DNA of 64,000 bases from Lutraria lutraria (taxonomy: Eukaryota; Mollusca; Bivalvia; Venerida; Mactridae): NCBI GenBank assembly GCA_964023205.1, contig OZ026840.1, forward strand, positions 10,278,603-10,342,602, read 5' to 3'. A program made the position numbers and the translations under genes. Of this stretch, positions 62,001-64,000 are shown piece by piece; within the stretch, counting starts at the first letter, position 1; the number at the start of each line of letters is the position of its first letter. Below the pieces are notes generated by a model, which ran no database searches, was not told the origin of the DNA, and saw only the letters and a list, made by a program, of their open reading frames with translations.

Positions 62001-62245
62001 TTAAAAAAATACATCATTCATCCCTCAATATATGATCTCCAATGGCACACGTTTCGGGTGTATATTGCTCCAACATGCGGCGCTTTTGTTTTTATTGTAA
62101 TTGAACTTCCTAGTCAAGTATATTTGAGTACAATTTAAATGAAAGTGTATGATTCTATATTTCTTCATTATTTATTAAAATCAATTTTAGGACAGCTATT
62201 GTTCCTGAGAATACTCTACAGTCTTTTATTGAAGCAGCCAATCAT
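34931..62245 (+). CDS. GPCPD1: Glycerophosphocholine phosphodiesterase GPCPD1 (5' nine coding exons)
   Basis: Predicted cytosolic enzyme that splits glycerophosphocholine into choline and glycerol-3-phosphate, acting in phospholipid turnover. Nine exons join in frame (intron phases 2,1,1,0,0,0,1,2,0), giving 352 codons. The vertebrate protein is about 670 residues, so roughly half is here and the 3' exons lie beyond the window. Residues 1 to about 115 form a CBM20-type starch-binding domain (TGDCSELGNWDP, VVRYRYF, SAWESHRIPRSF). Residues 120-290 match the middle region. The GDPD catalytic domain begins near 315 with DIGHRGMGS (His323, Arg324) and VPENTLQSF (Glu340). Other metal ligands would be downstream. 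The ATG chosen (34932) fits the family N-terminus; an acceptor right before it implies an upstream non-coding exon. All nine donors start GT and the eight coding-exon acceptors after exon 1 end in AG. Confidence 0.93.
35075..35424. other. Start of GPCPD1 intron 1, no feature
   Basis: A 78-codon frame (35140-35376) has no domain. Repeated GGTCCAGT/GGTCCGATGG motifs suggest worn repeat. Confidence 0.4.
35428..36490. mobile_element. Harbinger-like element, second copy, with nested repeat
   Basis: Ends GGCTGAAAATAAAAATAAG (35428) and TTATTTTTATGTTCAGCC (ends 36490) with TTA on both sides (35425-35427, 36491-36493). Same terminal GTTTGTTTGGAGTGCTCC as the copy at 12759-21809. It carries a family A repeat inside and a run of 15 G (35508-35522) at the junction. 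Confidence 0.8.
35530..36385 (+). repeat. Family A repeat, 5' truncated, nested
   Basis: The left palindrome arm is lost; it begins CATCAGGTGAGCTTTTAGG. Five monomers follow, then TCAGGTGAGCAATCAAGGGC, a weakened hairpin (GGGCCATCTTGACCC) and TCTTGTTT. Confidence 0.8.
36494..37086. other. Intron sequence, no feature seen
   Basis: TAGGATACGCACTCTATCGG and CTAACTCGCTAACAGAG near 36900-36960 resemble sequence near 2938-2995 (CATACACACTCTCTCGG, CTAACTCGCAAACAGAG), so part of this is a dispersed repeat. The 85-codon frame at 36644 has no domain. Confidence 0.4.
37087..38568 (+). repeat. Family D Helitron-like repeat, longest copy
   Basis: TATACCCCCAGATATGAAAT, local partner ATATGGGGGCTATA, a TCGG run (37138-37186), then about eight monomers of about 167 bp (CAATTTCTCAGCAACTAC, ACTTCACAGAAGTGATCAG). 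The 3' end has lost the GCATCTGGGG part through a deletion after CAACAATTTGC and ends ACAGTTCTAGTTT. Confidence 0.85.
38569..39342. other. Intron sequence, no feature seen
   Basis: AT-rich. TTTCAGGCCTTCAGGTCTTT near 39038 is shared with 12557. Repeated GGGGAAAATATA occurs near 39120-39150. Confidence 0.4.
39343..39697 (+). repeat. Family C repeat, short copy
   Basis: AGCTCACCAGAGCACAAAGT and GTGCTCATGGTGAGC, a single leader plus part of a monomer, then TGCTGGTGAGCGATATAGGG, hairpin and TCTTGTTT. Both ends are intact although the middle is almost gone. Confidence 0.8.
39888..39990 (+). repeat. tRNA-like segment, probable SINE head
   Basis: GCGTAGCTCAATTGGTAAAG (A box) and ACAGGTTTGAACCCC (B box) about 65 bp apart. 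The spacing and the poor anticodon arm argue against a working tRNA. Confidence 0.5.
39991..40654. other. Intron sequence, no feature seen
   Basis: The first part may be the body of the preceding SINE. ATTTTATTTCA-type repeats occur near 40018-40080. No credible frame. Confidence 0.35.
40655..41903 (+). repeat. Family B Helentron-like repeat, full length
   Basis: AGCTCACATGTCACAAAGTG, GACAGGGTGAGC, TCGTGCGTCG linker and seven to eight monomers. The 3' end is TCATGTGAGCGATATAGGGC, hairpin, TCTTGTTT. It lies 19 bp upstream of the next element, in the same orientation. Confidence 0.85.
41923..43309 (+). repeat. Family C repeat, longest copy
   Basis: AGCTCACCAGAGCACGAATG (local partner arm deleted), leader, then about seven monomers of about 160 bp. 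The 3' end is CTCCTGGTGAGCATTTATAG, hairpin GGACCATCATGGCCC, TCTTGTTT. Confidence 0.85.
43310..45036. other. 1.7 kb of intron 1 without a recognised feature
   Basis: AT-rich unique-looking DNA. Frames up to 115 codons (43501-43848) show no domain. A TA/GA-rich run lies at 44171-44197. GACGAGTAG occurs near both 43327 and 44393, each beside a TCCG-type motif, which may mark a worn element. Confidence 0.4.
45039..45648. mobile_element. MITE (CTGTATAC ends), 610 bp
   Basis: CTGTATACATTGAAATTTTA on the left and TTTAAAGACGTATACAG on the right, with TA duplications (45037-45038, 45649-45650). The inside near the right end carries GCCAAATTTTAGCCCCACC, as in the relative at 32201. Confidence 0.7.
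45817..46470. mobile_element. Pogo/Tigger-like MITE, 654 bp
   Basis: CAGTAAAACTTCGTTATTAC ... CGAGATAACGAGGTTTTACTG with TA on both sides (45815-45816, 46471-46472). The CAGT start and TA duplication fit pogo/Tigger elements. Short TCTCGA / CGAG motifs repeat inside both ends. No transposase. Confidence 0.8.
46644..46770. mobile_element. 127 bp palindromic MITE
   Basis: AGTGATTTGATGTAGGCCC-TGTTATTT and its inverted copy AAATAACAGGGCCTATATCA-AATCACT enclose about 55 bp with TTTGGCCTTGGGCCAG. The whole unit can fold as one hairpin. Confidence 0.7.
46776..47417 (+). mobile_element. Pogo/Tigger-like MITE (TTATATCGAA family), 642 bp
   Basis: CAGTCGAAACTCATTATATC at the left and GATATAACGAGTTTTGACTG at the right, with TA on both sides (46774-46775, 47418-47419). 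Subterminal TATATCGAA motifs repeat. The same family lies at 52500-53137 in the opposite direction. Confidence 0.85.
47424..48640 (+). repeat. 31 bp minisatellite, about 24 core units plus worn edges
   Basis: Core 47812-48560: unit CTCTATAAAACACAGGGCTG plus TATACTTGTTG (or TGCTG). Two units are shortened by an identical deletion, giving TTGTTGCGGGCTG at 48085 and 48320. The two deletion points are 235 bp apart (seven full units plus one 18 bp unit), showing a higher-order duplication. Diverged units (AAAATACAGGACTGTATA) flank the core on both sides. It lies 150 bp upstream of exon 2. No spacers, so not CRISPR. Confidence 0.9.
48712..48878 (+). CDS. GPCPD1: GPCPD1 coding exon 2 (CBM20)
   Basis: Acceptor TATATTTCTAG, donor GTAAGC. 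In phase it encodes NRWSKKIKFTSLRDVVRYR, then YFIAQ and MVSAWESHRIPRSFTIN, matching the ligand-binding half of CBM20 (conserved W and YRYF). It is separated from exon 1 by 13.6 kb. Confidence 0.9.
48986..49865 (+). repeat. Family A Helentron-like repeat
   Basis: AGCTCACCTGATTCAATCAG and local partner, linker, five monomers of about 160 bp, TCAGTTGAGCGATCTAGGGC, hairpin and TCTTGTTT. It lies in GPCPD1 intron 2. Confidence 0.85.
50030..50240. repeat. SINE-like dispersed repeat body
   Basis: TGGTGTTTAATGTCACCCC, TGGTGGCGGAAGACC and GGTAGAACAGTCTGCCTTCC resemble a repeat I associate with bivalve SINEs. Identification is from memory and weak. Confidence 0.35.
50243..50495 (+). mobile_element. tRNA-headed SINE (META-SINE-like)
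   Basis: The head resembles a class II tRNA: CATGGTCGAGTGGTCAAGG (A box), a long variable arm and GGGTTCGAGCC (B box). After a central domain the 3' part reads CTGTTGAAAAGGGGCGTAAA-ACTCG. Molluscan META-SINEs end in a similar GGCGTTAAA motif (established knowledge). It lies in intron 2, 65 bp upstream of exon 3. Confidence 0.7.
50561..50611 (+). CDS. GPCPD1: GPCPD1 coding exon 3
   Basis: Small 51 bp exon between acceptor TTGTTTTTCAG and donor GTAAGA. It encodes GTKTSPNKDVVDEFGQYG, equivalent to the D-GQFG turn after CBM20 in vertebrate GPCPD1. Phase 1 on both sides, so skipping it would keep the frame. Confidence 0.85.
50802..51426 (+). repeat. Family C Helentron-like repeat
   Basis: AGCTCACCAGAGCACAAAGT with GTGCTCATGATGAGC, GTGCGTGCG linker, two monomers, TATCTGGTGAGCAATATAGG, a hairpin largely lost (GGGCCCTCTTGTT). 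It abuts the next element. Confidence 0.8.
51430..52211 (+). repeat. Family B Helentron-like repeat, abutting the previous one
   Basis: Starts three T after the family C tail (CTTGTTTTTAGCTCACATGA). Five monomers, then TCATGTGAGTGATATAGGTC, a weakened hairpin and CTCTTGTTT. A tail-to-head junction. Confidence 0.8.
52322..52473 (+). CDS. GPCPD1: GPCPD1 coding exon 4
   Basis: Acceptor TTCAATTTTTAG, donor GTAAGT. Encodes DGNNHVCKSWLVDQSQINIR and a basic stretch, matching the WL-x-Q-x-EIRLR part of the vertebrate middle region. A pogo-like MITE begins 26 bp after the exon. Confidence 0.9.
52500..53137 (-). mobile_element. Pogo/Tigger-like MITE (TTATATCGAA family), 638 bp
   Basis: CAGTCAAAACTCGTTATATC ... 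ATATAATGAGTTTTGACTG with TA on both sides (52498-52499, 53138-53139). Reverse-oriented relative of 46776-47417. The 128-codon frame starting at 52285 joins exon 4 to MITE sequence and is not a separate gene. Confidence 0.85.
53212..54271. mobile_element. Pogo-like non-autonomous element, 1060 bp, CG-rich ends
   Basis: CAGTACGGTTCGGGTGATTT and AAATCACCCGAACCGTACTG are exact inverted ends and similarity continues to about 35 bp. TA duplications lie at 53210-53211 and 54272-54273. The subterminal 150-200 bp are rich in ATCACCGCG / CGCGGTGAT-type motifs and CpG, unlike the surrounding AT-rich intron. No transposase. Confidence 0.85.
54455..54662 (+). repeat. Family B fragment, left part
   Basis: GAGTAAGCTTTTGTGATCAG, GTCCATTGTCCGGC and the first monomer to about AAGGTCAGATTTA. 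Confidence 0.6.
54663..55545. other. About 880 bp unassigned insert in a family B copy
   Basis: Unrelated to family B, AT-rich, no long frame. GACCTGACATCC near 55519 is partly complementary to GTCAGAAGGTCAG at the left junction, but I see no clear inverted ends or duplication. Confidence 0.35.
55546..55800 (+). repeat. Family B fragment, right part, 3' truncated
   Basis: GAAAACTTTATGAACACTG, GGTCACCAGGTCAAGTC and ACATGGGTCATCTAGGGTCA, ending about 95 bp before exon 5 without the terminal hairpin. The 102-codon frame at 55596-55904 runs across it and is not a gene. Confidence 0.65.
55895..55954 (+). CDS. GPCPD1: GPCPD1 coding exon 5
   Basis: 60 bp, phase 0 on both sides, acceptor ATATCATTTTAG, donor GTAAGT. 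Encodes the acidic DHLDEEGDLPQAKNTTVKVS. Weakly conserved sequence, supported by frame and splice signals. Confidence 0.75.
56000..56275 (+). mobile_element. META-SINE-like element in intron 5
   Basis: GGTTGTGAGTTCCAAGCCC resembles a B box. The 3' end TGTTGAAAATGGTATTATA-TCCAATGAAATAAACAAA has the TGTTGAAAA...AAACAAA form of molluscan SINE tails. The A box is unclear (CTATACCAAGAGG region). Confidence 0.5.
56375..56485 (+). CDS. GPCPD1: GPCPD1 coding exon 6
   Basis: Acceptor TGTCTGTTTGCAG, donor GTAAGT, phase 0. Encodes EPQVQGNYGCVFTPDCSM and MVQSLDPEHI, matching the YGLQPDRWTEY...MEPDNLE part of vertebrate GPCPD1. Confidence 0.88.
56643..57787 (+). repeat. Family B Helentron-like repeat, full length
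   Basis: AGCTCACATGTCACAAAGTG, GACAAAGTGAGCTATTAGG, seven monomers, TCATGTGAGCGATAAAGGCC, hairpin and TCTTGTTT. Very similar to the copy at 6651-7820 over its whole length, including the CGGTTCAAAACAATG deletion near the 3' end, so the two are close sister copies. Confidence 0.85.
57788..58435. other. Intron 6 sequence, no feature seen
   Basis: AT-rich. The TAAGCTAAGTATAATATAAAT area (57955) partly repeats TTAAGTATAATATAAGT (57892), a short imperfect duplication of about 65 bp. Confidence 0.4.
58436..58603. mobile_element. Short pogo-like MITE, 168 bp
   Basis: CAGTCAAACTAGAATTAGC at the left and CCAAGGTTTGACTG at the right, TA on the right and TT on the left. The inside repeats AATAAAGGCCAC twice. 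It lies 39 bp upstream of exon 7. Confidence 0.65.
58643..58823 (+). CDS. GPCPD1: GPCPD1 coding exon 7
   Basis: Acceptor GTTTAACAG, donor GTAAGT, ends in phase 1. Encodes GFQMELFVDDN, a Gly/Ser/Pro-rich loop, LLGYAFILPLD and PLINLRHKPFGQIS, matching the FDFFEED, LSSTI and LPIMSRN...IGKV parts of the family. Confidence 0.88.
58880..59020 (+). repeat. About 31 bp tandem repeat ending in a run of 24 C
   Basis: Three to four units of GAAAAATGGTCATGTGGACA plus TTTGCCCCCCAAAT, the last running into 24 C (58997-59020). The C-run seems to be an expansion of the unit's own C tract. Frames on both strands are by-products. Confidence 0.8.
59021..59761. other. Intron 7 sequence, no feature seen
   Basis: TCTTGCTAGTCCATAAG and CTTGCCGGAGTACAAGG near 59390-59505 show nothing recognisable. 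No credible frame. Confidence 0.4.
59762..60464 (+). repeat. Family A repeat whose 3' end forms the exon 8 acceptor
   Basis: AGCTCACCTGATTCATCAGG and local partner, three to four monomers, TCAGGTGAGCGATAAAGGGC, hairpin GGGCCAATGTGGCCC and TCTTGTTT. The acceptor AG follows three to four bases later (60467-60468). Confidence 0.88.
60469..60604 (+). CDS. GPCPD1: GPCPD1 coding exon 8 (GDPD domain start, HRG)
   Basis: Encodes FTYLIVKPMSC, MSVSYKNYWK and KPLDIGHRGMGSSFGAKK, with the catalytic His-Arg of GDPD enzymes. Donor GTGAGT; ends in phase 2. The acceptor TTGTTTACAG is made almost entirely from the 3' end of the family A repeat at 59762-60464. Confidence 0.92.
60670..60786 (+). repeat. Family E Helitron-like miniature copy
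   Basis: TATGCCCCAGCATCAAATAC with local partner GGGCAC, GTCCGTCCGTCTGTCC, then CTGGGGGCATATG, a weak hairpin and TATCTTGTTT. 5' TGCCCCAG pairs with 3' CTGGGGGCA. The internal monomers are absent. Confidence 0.55.
60837..61711 (+). repeat. Family A Helentron-like repeat
   Basis: AGCTCACCTGATTCATCAGG and local partner, five monomers, TCAGGTGAGCGATAAAGGGC, hairpin GGGCCATCTTGGCCC, TCTTGTT. It abuts a further element on the right. Confidence 0.87.
61712..61885 (+). repeat. Family F repeat, 5' part only
   Basis: TATGCCCGTCACAGACGGGA forms a local hairpin, followed by CCATGACGGGCGGCGGCGTC and one partial monomer (CACCAAACTTGGTCAGAAG, AGGTCAAGTTCGAATATGG) related to family B monomers. No 3' end is seen. 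Confidence 0.5.
62191..62245 (+). CDS. GPCPD1: GPCPD1 coding exon 9 (GDPD, PENT)
   Basis: Acceptor TCAATTTTAG, donor GTAAGT. Encodes TAIVPENTLQSFIEAANH with the catalytic Glu of the PENT motif. The 37 bp minisatellite begins two bases after the donor GT. Downstream exons are outside the window. Confidence 0.92.
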
Positions 62246-62247
62246 GT

Positions 62248-63390
62248 AAGTACAGAACACATCATGTAACTGTATAACACATACAAATACATTACACATA
62301 TTGTTACTATATACCACACACAAGTACATTACACATATTGTTACTATATACCACATACAAGTACATAACACATAATGTTACTATATACCACACACAAGTA
62401 CATTACACATAATGTTACTATATACCACATACAAGTACATTATACATAATGTTACTATATACCACATACAAGTACATTACACATAATGTTACTATATACC
62501 ACATACAAGTACATTACACATAATGTTACTATATACCACATACAAGTACATAACACATAATGTTACTATATACCACACACAAGTACATTACACATAATGT
62601 TACTATATACCACATACAAGTACATTATACATAATGTTACTATATACCACATACAAGTACATTACACATAATGTTACTATATACCACACACAAGTACATT
62701 ATACATAATGTTACTATATACCACACACAAGTACATTACACATAATGTTACTATATACCACACACAAGTACATTATACATAATGTTACTATATACCACAC
62801 ACAAGTACATTACACATAATGTTACTATATACCACACACAAGTACATTACACATAATGTTACTATATACCACACACAAGTACATTACACATAATGTTACT
62901 ATATACCACACACAAGTACATTATACATAATGTTACTATATACCACACACAAGTACATTATACATAATGTTACTATATACCACACACAAGTACATTATAC
63001 ATAATGTTACTATATACCACACACAAGTACATTATACATAATGTTACTATATACCACACACAAGTACATTACACATAATGTTACTATATACCACACACAA
63101 GTACATTATACATAATGTTACTATATACCACATACAAGTACATTACACATAATGTTACTATATACCACACACAAGTACATTACACATAATGTTACTTTAT
63201 ACCACACACAAGTACATTATACATAATGTTACTATATACCACATACAAGTACATTACACATAATGTTACTATATACCACACACAAGTACATTATACATAA
63301 TGTTACTATATACCACACACAAGTACATTACACATAATGTTACTGTATACCACATACAAGTACATTACACATATTGTTACTATATTAGAC
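62248..63390 (+). repeat. 37 bp minisatellite starting at a GPCPD1 splice donor
   Basis: About 30 units of AAGTACATTACACATAATG plus TTACTATATACCACACAC. The first, most diverged unit (62248-62284, AAGTACAGAACACATCATG) starts two bases after the exon 9 donor GT and is exactly 37 bp, so the donor region itself is unit one. Units vary mainly at CACAC/CATAC and ATTACAC/ATTATAC. Confidence 0.92.
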
Positions 63391-63419
63391 ATACACATAA
63401 TTACATGTAATGTTATTAC

Positions 63420-63495
63420 AGTAAAGTTCCGCTATTAAGACCACCGGGCGTTCTGACAAAAAGTGGTCTTAATAGCGAGTCGGTCAGAGTATTTC
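63420..63495 (+). mobile_element. MITE-like end, partner not seen
   Basis: CAGTAAAGTTCCGCTATTAA followed by GACCACC and, inverted, GTGGTCTTAATAGCGA. The CAGTAAA start resembles the pogo-like MITE at 45817. The other end may lie beyond 64000 or be lost. Confidence 0.4.
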
Positions 63496-64000
63496 ATAAA
63501 GCTACCAAATACATGTAGAAAAATAGTGTTTGTTGTTGTTGTTGCGTTATCTGTTACTGTGACATATATACAAATTACATACAGAATACAAATAGTAAAC
63601 AACTTAATAAATTTATTTTAAACTGAAACTATATAAAATTTGTGATGACATAAATACAAGCTGAATTCGTGATAGTTTCATTTTTATCATATTATTTATA
63701 ATCACCATTTAATATTGTCTATTTCACCATGTATCTGATCAATATATTCTGAGCATGTACATGTGTCTCATCAGCATACACTATTTCTTGGGGTACATGT
63801 CCAAAATTCACTTGAAAGTCTATGGTTTGTTTTGATGTTGACAATTTTAAAGCCTTCTTTTCTTTTACCTTTCTTCATCATTAAAATGATGTAAGCAAAT
63901 TAGTATGAAGGTACTTAATTGCTTTAGTAATTTAATCCAATCATGTAGAATACTGTCAAAATCAACATTAAACCATGTGATAACACCTGGATTTAATGTC
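63496..64000. other. End of window, intron 9, no feature seen
   Basis: AT-rich, with a short GTT run (63528-63543). No credible exon of GPCPD1 was found here. Confidence 0.4.

Overview
The window looks like animal nuclear DNA, most likely from a bivalve mollusc. It is AT-rich, with one intron-bearing gene in a very dense, nested repeat landscape. Non-autonomous elements of the AGCTCAC...GGGCCATCATGGCCCTCTTGTT type and a SINE ending in GGGGCGTAAAACTCG point to molluscs; species cannot be named from sequence alone.

The one host gene I can support is GPCPD1 (glycerophosphocholine phosphodiesterase, GDE5) on the + strand. Nine coding exons (34931-35074, 48712-48878, 50561-50611, 52322-52473, 55895-55954, 56375-56485, 58643-58823, 60469-60604, 62191-62245) join in frame into 352 codons. 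They hold the starch-binding-type CBM20 domain, the middle region, and the start of the GDPD catalytic domain (HRG, then PENT). The rest of the catalytic domain lies beyond 64000. Intron 1 is 13.6 kb and full of transposons.

Left part (1-24600): copies of several repeat families (called A, B, C, D here), some short inverted-repeat elements, and a three-level nest. The nest is an outer Harbinger-like element (12759-21809, TAA duplication). It contains a family B repeat (13615-21269), which is split by a 6.4 kb transposon with very long inverted arms (13840-20206, TTG duplication).

Middle (24600-34900): a family D repeat split by a dead L2/CR1-like LINE (24875-28776). It is followed by a small broken coding region and a 2972 bp DNA transposon with perfect 20 bp ends (30955-33926, GTCTA duplication). 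That transposon contains fragments of a second LINE, themselves split by a MITE.

Right part (34900-64000): GPCPD1 exons separated by introns holding A, B, C and D repeats, pogo/Tigger-like MITEs with TA duplications, SINEs and two large minisatellites (31 bp unit at 47812-48560; 37 bp unit at 62248-63390).

The most notable signal is the shared architecture of families A-E. The extreme 5' sequence is complementary to a sequence just upstream of the 3' hairpin, and this complementarity changes in step from family to family. The 3' ends (hairpin, then CTAG or CTTG, then TT) fit Helitron/Helentron-type non-autonomous elements. Two further signals concern the gene itself: a family A copy ends 4 bp before a GPCPD1 splice-acceptor boundary and supplies its pyrimidine tract, and the 37 bp minisatellite appears to have grown out of a GPCPD1 splice-donor region.
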